DNA of 64,000 nucleotides, taken from positions 24,112,503 to 24,176,502 of the forward strand of contig OZ022511.1 of NCBI GenBank assembly GCA_963989385.1. The letters run 5' to 3'. Positions within the stretch are counted from its first letter, which is position 1. Every line of letters begins with the position of its first letter. Shown here one piece after another: positions 11,790 to 22,600 of this stretch. The stretch is from Ctena decussata (taxonomy: Eukaryota > Mollusca > Bivalvia > Lucinida > Lucinidae). The translations under genes and the position numbers were made by a program. The notes under the pieces are model-generated. The model did not search any database and was not told the origin of the DNA. It saw only the letters and a program-made list of their open reading frames with translations.

Positions 11790-12440
11790 AATTTCTGTTT
11801 AGTTGCAATCTTTTTGTATGCAACTGAAAACAGTATCTTCTACTCAGAGCCTCTAGCTGCAGCAAGATCTCGTCTAAAGGGCCAGTTATGAACCTCTTCA
11901 GGTTGTGAGCGTCAACCAAGACAGCAACCATCTCAGGCTTAGACAAAGTACTAGACCTCTGATCCATACACCACCGAAACTCGGATGCTGTCCAGAGATA
12001 CCTTTCTAGCATCGGCCAGTGCTGGACATCGCAGAAGCATATGACATAAATCTTCAGTACTAAGATGACTCAGTGGGCCTGTTTCCTCTACAGAGTATCG
12101 GTTAAAACCTGGCTCTTTTAGACTGTAGCATGTATACCCCCATCATCATCCTAACCTTGGTATTTTTTTCTGATGTCATGCAAGCTGTTTTCGGCCTCCC
12201 AGACCTAATGGGTAATGCCCATGGCCATAGACGACAAGTCACAATTATTTACCAACGTCGACTTTGATCGTGTGCTTCGTCAACCAGAGACTCTGTCCAG
12301 AAGCTGTTTATGGAATGACGGATCAACTTCTTCCATGCAAATTTCGAGTAATTCCCAAGCTGTGTTGGTGGTGGAAGATTGTACAACCTCAGAGTATGAA
12401 ATAATTTTCAGCCACACAGAAAAAGCTCATTGAACATATC
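11790..12440 (-). pseudogene. Degenerate LINE ORF2 C-terminal region
   Basis: On the minus strand, translated pieces in shifting frames read WTESLVDEAHDQS, then KVRMMMGVYMLQSKRARF, then EDLCHMLLRCPALADARK. This matches the post-RT tail of bivalve LINE proteins as I remember it: a 'TGTYxLQxNRAxF' block followed by a Cys/His-type HxLLxCPAL block. Frameshifts and stops separate the blocks, so it is a relic. Confidence 0.55.
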
Positions 12441-12556
12441 GGAGAGATCCGCCGTTCCATCAACCTTTTCACTCGCTGTTCTACAAGCTGTTCTGATGTA
12501 TGTTGACCACTAGATTGCAGTTGCAGCTATACTTTTTACGGAAAGGCCCGAGCACA

Positions 12557-13340
12557 GGCGAGCACTAATCGCCGGGAAGGCCGGGAAGAAAAAGCCGGGA
12601 AGATGGGGCGTAGTTGTCTTTCGGATTCAATATCTATCTTTCTGTATAAGCTATCTAAACAAATTAGGCATCATTTTAAAGAAGAGATTCTGATTTAAAT
12701 ATTGAATGTAAAATAAATAGATTTTTTTTAGTTTTTGATGACTTTTTGGTTGTTTAAAAATTCCTGGAAGAGCCGGGAAGACAGCCGGGAAGATCGGGGT
12801 AGTTGTCTTTGGGATTCAATATCTATCTTTCTGTATAAGCAATCTAAACAAATGATGCATAATTTAAAAGAAGAGACTCTAATCTAAATATTGAATATAA
12901 AATAAATAACTTTTGTTGACTTTTTGATGACTTTTTGACTCTTCAAAAATTCCGGGAAGGCAGCCGGGAAGATAGGGATAGTTGTCTTTCGGATTAAATA
13001 TCTATTTTTTTTTTTTGTATCAGCTATCTAAACAAATGATGCATCATTTTAAAGAAGAGACTCTTGTCTAAATGATGAATGTAAAAAAAATAGTTATGTC
13101 GAAAGTTTGATGCCGTTTTGGTGCTTTAAAATGTCCGGGGTGAGCCAGGAATGCAGCCGGGAAGAGAGGGATTGTAGTTTGTGGGACCCAAAATCTCCTA
13201 TTTTGCAATATTTAATGATATAATTTTTGCACTCTTTTAAAAACAGTCTTTAAGCTAAATGTCGATTATAAGACAAGTGCTTTCTGGAAAAAATGAAGAC
13301 CTTATGTTGCTCTAAAAAAATCGAGAATTTAAGGTAGCGC
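12557..13340 (+). repeat. Left arm: four tandem ~185-bp units
   Basis: The unit landmark GTTGTCTTT occurs at about 12613, 12802 and 12981, with a diverged fourth unit at about 13171. Units are preceded by one or two GCCGGGAAG motifs and followed by an AT-rich stretch. The fourth unit is the most decayed. Confidence 0.8.
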
Positions 13341-13719
13341 AGCCGGAAAGCAGGAATAACAGTACATATTTATAATAAACATACGGATAATTTAGTAATG
13401 TTCTCCTTTAATTCCGTTCTAAAACTCCCTTTTTTTATCCTGTCGTGATTTGTTTATTTATTCCTTTATTATTTTTATCTATTTTTTCTCGACATTTTTA
13501 TATTTTATGAAGAACTTTATTTCAAAATCCAGTAGGCCATAGGCCCATGAGGATACAACATATGTACAACAATTTATGACAGACAGTGCAATGGACAAGC
13601 AATACAACTAAAATAATGCTAACTAATTCATATACCCACAATGCTATGCCAAATAATCAGAAATTCAGCAAGAAAAGAACATTTTGGCGGAGAAGGTGAT
13701 TATCTCAAAACGACAAGCT

Positions 13720-13822
13720 CGCCCAGCGGGCAAAACAACGTAGTATCAACGTTGCTTCAACGCCATGACGTTGAATAAACGTTGATACAACGCTACAGTA
13801 AAACACTGTACCCGCTGGGTCA
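13720..13822. mobile_element. CAACGTT element with GCCCAGCGGGC termini
   Basis: GCCCAGCGGGCAAAACAACG at the left mirrors ACTGTACCCGCTGGGTC at the right. The interior repeats CAACGTTGATACAACG-like words. Related segments lie at 13925-13998, 52846-52945 and 55908-56834. Confidence 0.6.
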
Positions 13823-13994
13823 ACTAAATTACCAACAGATGTTATAGATATTGTAACTAAAGCATTATGTAATGCGAAGTACTGCTAATATAGGTATAAC
13901 TGGCTGGTTCCCAGTCTCAAATGCATAACAAATGTCCCGGACAACATTGTGTCAACGTAGCTGCAAAACCATTGCATCAACGTTGAATCAACAT

Positions 13995-14461
13995 TCGCGG
14001 CACCATTGCTCATTTGTTATACTATTTATAGACACGATAGAATCATTCAGTCTATCAAAAGTGCAAGTATCAACCATCGATTGCCTGCTGCTAAGTTCCG
14101 GTATAACATAACATAATCCTAGGTATAAATCATTTACAAGATTAATTTTGGATCCATTAATTTTCAACCACAAAATATCGTCATCACTTCGAGAAAACAC
14201 GATATCATCAGTCACATACTGAGTTCTAATATAAATTACTATGCCGCCAGAATTACGCTTACTACCTGGCTTACTATTTCTGTGCAATGGAAAACACTCA
14301 AAACCGTCAACATTCAGATCAGAGATATCGCTTGTCCATGATTCGGTTAACAAAATAATGTCATTGTTTTGAAAAACAGAAAGTAACTCTTTACTTTTAA
14401 GTTTATTTACCCGCTTAGAAATCAAGCCCTGAACATTGAGTAATGATATTCTAAGGTTCAC
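13995..14461 (-). pseudogene. LINE endonuclease-domain fragment
   Basis: On the minus strand the frame opens with MNLRISLLNVQGL and contains ILLTESW and GGIVIYIR, the N-terminal half of an APE-type endonuclease. It ends with FDRLNDSI and then runs into unrelated sequence with the CAACGTTGAT repeat motif. The DFN and SDH catalytic blocks and all of the reverse transcriptase are missing. It sits in the interior of the 12557-16472 element. Confidence 0.7.
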
Positions 14462-15057
14462 CCTCTCCTGTACAACCTAACTTTGCGTACCACCTGTAGC
14501 TGTCGATTCCTCCGTATGCTCGAGTTTATCAGTTTGCCCTAACTGTCTATTTGCAGAAAATTGCTTGAAACGCCCTGAATGAAGTGTCCTGAATGTGTCC
14601 TCGTGTTCCACATACAGTTGTTTGGACTATTCCGACGCATTCGCCTATTCCGAAGTATTTCGATTATATCTCTGACGATACAATATGTATGTGTCGATTC
14701 CTCAGTTTGTAAGGAATCGTCTGCTGATAAATGCTGCAGGCAAATAAAATTGTTTGCTTTATTTCAATTTATGACTCATTAGCCTATTTAGCCTATTCTG
14801 GCGGATAGGTATTTTGCTTTCAATATGTATCTGGCAGCACAGACGGTGTTTCCGTCGTACAAAAGAGACCTATAATTTTACGTTTCTAAATAATATTAAA
14901 TATATACTTAAAGACTTCAAGTGATCAAGCTAGTAACCTTCCCTGCTTAGATTTCTGCTCAGTCAGACTACCCTACAGTTACGAGTCCGTCTCCCTATCA
15001 CTAGGTCATATCTTATTTCTTATTTAATTACTACAATAGGTCGATAGCCCTGGAAAC

Positions 15058-15200
15058 ATTGTGGTTTAAGTGTTTGCCTTCTATACCAAAATCTCAAGTT
15101 CAAGTCCCAATGAAGGCGGAATTCTCTCTGTGAACAGAGTTCCATTGCAAAGTCTCACAGCTTTTCATTATCACCCTTCCATCAGCTCGAAATACAGTTG
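15058..15200 (+). repeat. Possible decayed tRNA-derived SINE
   Basis: GTTCAAGTCCCAATGAAGGC resembles a B box with its downstream sequence, and AACAGAGTTCCATTGCAAAG matches the GGTTCCATTGCA tail of the third SINE family (40893, 41240). The A box is not convincing. Confidence 0.35.
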
Positions 15201-15734
15201 AAGTGGTCGTAAAACCGCAGTTCCATCCATCAATATATCATCCATAAGGCCTGTCTACAACTGTTTTCCGCTCTGTAGTATGATAAAGCAGTGGAGGCAA
15301 CCTTAAAGTCTTCGAGTACATATATAATATTAGAATAAAAAATGGCTGGCAAATGGTTGCTGTAAACAGTACATACAGGCGTTTACTGCAGCAAGACCTA
15401 GTCACACCTCCACGAGCCGCAGTAGCGAATATTCGTAGTTGGAACAAACAGTATATGCGCGGGGCCGGCTGGAAACTATGGATAATATCATCCATAGGCT
15501 AACGTGACAGGTCGCAAAAATAAAAATAAAAAAAAATAAAAAAAGAAAGAAAGAAGGGAATAATGACCCCGAAGATAGACACAACCACTTATAATAATAA
15601 CAAACGAGTCTCTTCATTTGTTTAAAAATATAGCTAAGCTGTAGCTGTGAATTGTTGAGTAATAATTCAACGTATTATGGAGGTCAGCTGTAAAGTAGAT
15701 CATATCACGAGCGAAAAGCGCGAATGGTGCCGGT

Positions 15735-16472
15735 ATCTACTTTCTGCCAACATAACTATTTTATCTTATATTCCTCTTTGGATAATAGTCTCTTCTTTCA
15801 AATAATGCCTAATTTGCTTAGATAGCTTATGCAGGTAGAGAGGGATGGCTACCCCTATCTTCCCGGCTAGCTTCCCGGCTCTTCCCGGAATTTTTAAAGT
15901 ACCAAAGAGTCAATCAAAAACTCAACAAAATCTATTTACTTTATATTCAATATTTAGATTAGAGCCTCCTTTTTAAAATGATGCCTAATTTGTTTAGAAA
16001 GCTTATATAAAAAGATAGATATTGAATCCGAAAGACAACTACCCCTATCTTCCCGGCTGCCTTCCCGGCTCTTCCCGGAATTTTTAAAGTACCAAAAAGT
16101 CATCGAAAACTCATCAAAATCTATTGATTTGATATTCATTATTTAGATTAGAGCATCTTCTTTAAAATGATGCCTAATTTGTTTGGAAAGCTTATATAGA
16201 AAGATAAATATTGAATCCCAAAGACAACTACCCCGATCTTCCCGGCTGTCTTCCCGGCTCTTCCCGGAATTTTTAAAGTACCAAAAAGTCATCAAAAACT
16301 AAAAAAAATCTATTTATTTTACATTCAATATTTAAATTAGAGTCCATTCTTTAAAATGATACATAATTTGTTTAGATAGCTTATATAGAAAGATAGATAT
16401 TGAATCCGAAAGACAACTACCCCCATCTTCCCGGCTTTTTCTTCCCGGCCTTCCCGGCGATTAGTGTGCGCC
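15735..16472 (-). repeat. Right arm: four tandem ~185-bp units, inverted
   Basis: This is the reverse complement of the left arm, with CTTCCCGGC clusters at about 15860, 16050, 16240 and 16430. The outermost units of the two arms resemble each other more than they resemble their inner neighbours, which fits a true terminal inverted repeat. Confidence 0.8.
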
Positions 16473-16496
16473 CCGAGCACATACGGATTAGCTTAA

Positions 16497-16590
16497 CCAA
16501 TCAGACAAGCTGTAGGAAAATTTTCTAGTTACCCGTCATTTGATTGGACCACATCAGCACATGCAACCCGGCATAGAATAGGCTGGAAAG
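16497..16590 (+). promoter_or_regulatory. ERp29 proximal promoter/5'UTR with CCAAT box and ERSE-II-like site
   Basis: Between the end of the 9-bp-TSD element (16481) and the ATG there is a CCAAT box (CCAATCAG, 16497-16504) and ATTGGACCACA at 16543-16553. The latter differs at one base from the ER stress element II consensus ATTGGNCCACG. The overlapping CCACATCA (16549-16556) is one base from the XBP1/ATF6 site CCACGTCA. No TATA box is visible. A role in ER-stress induction is an inference from family and position. Confidence 0.45.
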
Positions 16591-16692
16591 ATGCTGAAAG
16601 TGATTCTTCTCGCTATTTTTGCTTTGTTCCACCAAACGGTGGCCGAAAGCGTGAAAGGAGCTGTGTCACTGAATACAGGTGTTTTTGATAAG
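16591..16692 (+). CDS. ERP29: ERp29 coding exon 1 (signal peptide)
   Basis: This exon has 34 codons and ends in phase 0 before a GTATAT donor. Its N-terminus is MLKVILLAIFALFHQTVA, a typical signal peptide with predicted cleavage near residue 18 or 19. The remainder (VSLNTGVFDK) matches the start of the mature ERp29 fold. It is too short to stand out as an open reading frame and was found by looking for the missing N-terminus of exon 2. Confidence 0.88.
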
Positions 16693-19600
16693 GTATATTT
16701 GGTTTGCTTTCGCTATTGGTAGATCGCACACTGCAAAATTTTCTATAAAATATAGGAAGATAGCAAGGATGTTCGCATAGGACACAATTTCGACAGCTGA
16801 TAAATAATAAACAAAAAACAAACTACAGCTTTGTATCAGATTGACATTTGGCAATTAGAGCATATGCTGTTACAATTTTTAGGCTCTGATCAGCTAGTAG
16901 TTTCTGCAACTGTCAAGCCTAGTGACTGAGAATCGATTTAATCCACTGTCAAAGGATAAGAATGTTAGGCTTTCAAGCAGTTCAAATGAGTCAAATTTAA
17001 ATGGCAAGACTCTTGGCGGTTTGAAACTTGTTAGTTTGAACATAAACAGTATTAGGGGTAAGAAATTGGATTTATTAGCTTTCCTTGATGTCCACCAACC
17101 TCAGGTTGTGGCTATTCAAGAAACAAAAATTGACAGTTCAGTTGCAACTTCGGAATTGTTCCCTGAAACATTCCCCTATAATGTATTCAGGAAGGACAGA
17201 AACCTTCATGGTGGCGGAGTGATGCTTCTCATTCATAAGGACATTCCGCACATGCCCTTGTCAGAAATAGAAAACGACTCAGAATCAGTTTGGGTTAAAA
17301 TTTTGGCAAACAAAACTTCCCATTATGTAGCAAGTTGGTATCGTCAGCTTGGTGGCTCAAGTGAGGAATTTCAATTGTTTCGTGACCAGTTAGATCATAT
17401 TAGGACAAAGCACAAGGGAAATAAGCTCCCCTCAGTTCACGTACTAAGGGATTTCAACTTCAAAGATATTGCTTGGCCAGACCGACTTAATAAGTCAGGA
17501 TCAGTGTTAAGTCAGTCAGAGGGACAAATGTTGATTGATGTCATGAATGACCATGGTTTAGAACAACTGGTGAATTTCCCGACTCGGGAGAAAAACACAT
17601 TGGATTTAATTCTCACTTCACTTCCTGGTCAGTTTCAAGAACTACATTCCCCGGACAAACTTAGTGATCATGATGTGATATCAGGAACATTGAAAATTTA
17701 TGTCCCCCCAAAAAAGAAACCTCGGAGGAAAGTGTTTTTGTACCAAAAGGGAGATTTTGAATCAATGAGGAAAGAAGCGTCAGACTTCGCAAAACATAGA
17801 TACTTCAATGGTTACTCGGACAATCGCTCAGTTCAGGAAAACTTTGACTTGATAACCTCCTTTATTCAGGAGTCTGCTGAAAAGCATATCCCCTCAAAAA
17901 CCAGTAGGTCAACCTCTTCTGTTCCTTGGATAACCCCTGAGATAAGAAGAAAGATTCGTAGAAGAAATAAGACACATGCCAAGGCCAAAAAGACTGGCAG
18001 TAGCAAACTTAGGTCAAAATTTGAATCTTTGAGAAGGGAAATTAAAGCTGATGTGAAAGAGCAACATGATTTGTATGTCAATAACTTGGTTGGTGACATA
18101 AAGGCTAATCCCAGAGACTTCTACAGGTACATTAATAGTCAAAAGAAAGATACTCAAGGTATCCCACCCCTAAAGAAGAGAAATGGTGGTGGTGTTGCCG
18201 AGTCAGAGTTGGAACAGGCTAATGAATTTAACGGTCAGTTTTCGGATGTGTTTAACAAAAGTGAGCACACCCAAGTCCCCCTTCCTAATCGCTCGGCTCC
18301 TTTCATGGAGGACATTCATGTTTCGGCAGAAGGTGTAACGAAACTTCTTAAGGGCTTGAACCCATCGAAAGCTTTAGGACCTGATGAATTGCATCCCAGA
18401 GTCTTAAAAGAACTAGCATCTGAATTAGGCCCAATGTTCGCTCATCTCTTCCAACAATCTATTGACTCGGGTGAAATCCCCAAGGAATGGTCTCTTGCAA
18501 ATATATGCCCACTCTTCAAAAAAGGAGATAGGTCTTTGGCTTGCAATTACCGACCGGTTTCTCTAACTTGTGTACCATGCAAGTTACTCGAACACATTGT
18601 CTGCTCTAATATTATGGCACATTTGGATGAACATAAACTTTTGTCAGACAGACAACATGCTTTCCGTAAGAAACATAGCTGTGAAACTCAATTGATCACG
18701 GGTATAAATGACTGGGCTAAAATCTTGGATAAGGGCGGTCAGGTTGACACTTTTATCTTGGACTTCGAAAAAGCTTTTGACACTCCCCCTCATGAATTAC
18801 TTAAATGTAAGCTATACGGCTATGGTATTGGTGGGAAGACTCTGAAATGGATAGATTCTTTCCTCTGTTACAGGCAGCAGCGTGTGGTGGTAAATGGAGT
18901 TAAGTCGGATTGGGCCCCGGTTTTGTCAGGTGTCCCCCAGGGCACTGTGCTTGGACCATTGTTGTTCTCGTTATACATTAACGATATAACAGAAAATATT
19001 GACTCGGAATTAAGACTTTTTGCTGACGACTGTGTTTGCTATCGTGAAATCAGAGATATTGAAGACACTTTGAAACTTCAGGAGGATATAGATCTTTTAG
19101 GTTGTTGGGCAAGGAGTTGGGGCATGAGATTTCAACCTGTTAAATGCAATATAATGCAAATTACAAGGAAACGGATCAAGAAGATCAATGCTTCCTATAC
19201 CTTAGAGGGAACGGTCCTCAGTAATGTAGAAACTATCAAGTATCTCGGCATAACCATTGCCAATGATTTGAAATGGAACACACATGTCAGTAATATTTGC
19301 ACAAAGGCTAATAGGACCCTCGGCTTCCTCAGACGTAACGTGGCAGCATGTCCACAAGATGTTAAGGAGTCAGCATACAAGGGACTGGTGCGTCCAGTCC
19401 TGGAGTATGGCAGTTCAGTTTGGGACCCTCAAAGTATACTTCTTCAAGATGAACTTGAGAAGGTGCAGAAAAGGGCAGCTAGATTTGTAACGGGAAATTA
19501 CACATATGAAACTGGGAGTATGACTGGCATTCTGGAGAAACTTAAGTGGGAATCCCTAAAAAAGAGAAGGAAAGATAGTAGACTTATAATGCTTTACAAA

Positions 19601-22600
19601 GGTCTGAGGGGTGCAGCCAGTATACCCATAAATGACCTTGTTCCCCCAAATAGGCGTACCAGGAATCATCATTCCCTGACATTTCAAACCCCATTGGCTG
19701 GGACTGACATTTACAAGTCCAGTTTCTTCCCCCAGACTATTAGAGATTGGAATTCCCTGGAAGATTCACTTATTTCTGCTGCTGAGTGTGCAGAGGATTC
19801 AGTTACTAAGTTTACTTCTCTTATAAGGGCTAGGGACTAGCTTCCCTGATTCACAGGTCCTGGTGAATGATTGTCTTTGGACGTATCACCAGTAAACAAT
19901 TCTGATTCTGATTCTGATAGTGATGAGACTGACAGTGATTTTTTTCTCTATACTGATGTGTCGGCCTATTCGGCGCATCGGCTTATTCGGCGCACGTTAT
20001 GTAACGTCATTTACCGTTAAACACGTGTTGATAATTTTTGTCAGCTGTTTTCAAAGCAGTCCTTCAAGCAATCTTTATATGTGGTAAAGAAGATCATTTC
20101 TGGCCAGAGGGGTTAGTTGCACTTGGTTTTATGCAGATATTTGCAGTTGTCATGCGAGGAATGTTACTTGCAGCTCGGCATATGAACTTGAATACACACC
20201 GTATTTCGTAACCTTTGTTTACAAACACAGTGGCTCTGAGTACATATCACGCATGTAGGTCAACTCGCATCAGCAGCATTTGTAAATAATAATTGCTACT
20301 CTTTGCATGCCTTGCATAATTGCACATGGTAAAGAAGTGAATTATAAAATAACTCACTCAGCTAATGTCCAAAGGATCATGATTTAACAGTGCTAAAGCA
20401 AATAATTGCTGAAACTTTCCACAAGCTCCTTCTGCAGCCATTCCGCAGCCCGCGGAATGATGTCATGATTATAGTCTGTTTCACAAATTTAACCCATTAT
20501 TTATGTGAGAAATAAGACATTTTCAGAAGCTGCGTCGAATTGGCCGACAAAAACGTGGTCCCTCGTGCACAATAGTACGTGAGTTTTGAGTTTCTTTTCG
20601 TATTGTGATCAATACCAGATGGTGGATTTTTTAGATGAAATAAAAGGTGATTAATGTACTTTATAAACACAATATCTGTTGTTTATGTTTTAGTGTTCTT
20701 ATTTGCACAGTTAACGGTCCTTTGCTTAAGTGCGCCGAATAGGCCGACAACACTGTATAGCCAGGAATTCCATGGTACCATGGTACTTAATGTTTAAAGT
20801 GAGACAATACATGCTGTGTGCAACACTGCATTGATTGATGCATAATAGTATTTTCAGCAAACCATGTTCTAAGTTATAATAAAGTTTAATGTTCACATAA
20901 ATCCTGTTATTATTTACAAGCAGGACTCGAACAAAGTCATGCTATCTATTTTCCTGTCAGAATACATTCTCATGATACCATGGCAAACAGAAAGCTATCA
21001 AATTTGTGAAGCTTACATGATAAAAAATATTTATATCTCACACTGTTTCAGGCAAGATATTAATTGTTATTATCAGTCTTATTGGAACTCATAAAAACTT
21101 TTAATAATTTTGTTTTTGACCATTTGAAATCTGGAAATGGCATATTTAAAATTTTCTTTGACTTAAGGTGTATGATATTTATTTGGACTGTGTGGATATC
21201 TTATAATGTAGTTTCACCAAGCAAGAATTATTTGTAAGAGTAATTTTATAGGTATTCAGAAGAGAAAGAAATTTTGGAACAGTTGCAGCCAGTTTGCTTA
21301 TTTCCAATCAAAATTATTTGTGTAAATTTGTGCTATTTTCAGTTTTAAGGCTTAATGGCAGCCCATATATCAATCACTCCAAAAATAAATAAGCATACAT
21401 TCAAGTTGTAATTTCTATTTGCATTTTTAAGGGAAGGGTATGTTGAACCATTCAACAGTAAAAGTTGAATAAAGAATTATTGCTGACATTAAATATCAAC
21501 AATTGTATAGTACTGGTGGTGGCTGGAAAAGTTGGGAAACCGCAATTTCCAATTTTTTTACTTTACTTGATATTTATTCAGATATTTATCCTAATTATCT
21601 TATAAATTATTTTGTAGCACCCCCCTACTTTATCAATATAGTAATATCAAGGCCCAGCAAATGGTTTAAGTTTCATAATAAAGCCAGATCCAATTTACCA
21701 TGGTACCATGGAACCCATGGTACCATGAGACCGGACTATAAGTGGTGCCATAAAAGGCACCAGTCCCAATTCAAAATAGTATCTTTTTTTCCCAACTGCA
21801 AGTTGAAAAATTCCCAGTTGCAGGAAGAATTTTTCTAGGGACCATTCTACAAGCATAAATTTACTTGCTTGCTTAGAGAACCGGCTGATATATGGCTATA
21901 ATTGAATTTAGATATTCAGTTTCATGACCCCTATCCCACTACTTGAGCCAATAAAGGTGTTTCTGAAATTCTAAATTTAAGGAGAATAAGACGTGATTTT
22001 TCCCAATTCTGTGGGCACCGGCACCATTCCTAAAATAGTGAAAAAAATCACTGGACTGACGTAATTATCGATTCATCAATTTCATGGCTACACGTAAAGT
22101 GGCAATGTAACGGTCTGACGGTAGGGGTTTCTAAGGCCCTATTTTGTTTGTCTACTGACAAGCCAAGAAAACAATAGTCATGACATGCCAAAATTTGATA
22201 AGGGTTGGTAGATCTAGTTCGGCAAAACTTTTTACCAAAATGAATAAGGGTTTGTAGTTTGTCAAACCTTTTTCTTTTATTTTACCCACCTGGACCCAAC
22301 TACCTTCTCTTGAACTTGAAATTGCGACAGTGACACTCAGTAAGACTTAATCAGTGATCTGCCAGGTGCTATCAGTAATAAATTCTGGGTAGTCCAGGTT
22401 GCAAGTAACTGGTGGTGACCTGGTATACCACTCACAACCATGTAGCTTTGATAAAAGTAGAGTGAGGTGATAGTATCATAGTATTCATTTTCACACACTT
22501 TCATTTTTATGCATCATCCTTGTACAGTCTCCAAGGCAGGAAGGCATTGTTTGGATTTTTTTTCTCTGCTCTCTTTTCAATTTCACTGTCTCTGGAAGAC

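Larger units (their letters stand above)
13341..15734. other. Interior of the 3.9-kb element
   Basis: Apart from the CAACGTT element at 13720-13820 and the LINE endonuclease relic, this stretch is AT-rich with an A-rich low-complexity run near 15520-15560 and a weak tRNA-like segment near 15058-15145. No open frame resembles a transposase. Confidence 0.5.
12557..16472. mobile_element. 3.9-kb element, long tandem-repeat TIRs, perfect 9-bp TSD
   Basis: The left end GGCGAGCACTAATCGCC and the right end (reverse complement GGCGCACACTAATCGCC) are flanked by CCGAGCACA at 12548-12556 and again at 16473-16481, a perfect 9-bp target duplication. Each arm is about 0.75 kb and consists of four units of about 180-190 bp marked by GCCGGGAAG and GTTGTCTTTCGGATTC; the arms point in opposite directions. 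The interior holds a LINE endonuclease relic and a short repeat element but no transposase I can recognise. A 9-bp TSD with GG-starting TIRs would suit Mutator- or Merlin-type DNA transposons. It ends 118 bp before the ERp29 ATG. Confidence 0.8.

Noticed and set aside
20770..20786. CCATGGTACCATGGTAC as a definite transposon end
   Set aside because: The word is self-palindromic, so matching copies at 20770 and 21697 do not prove an inverted repeat, and no target duplication was seen; listed only at low confidence.
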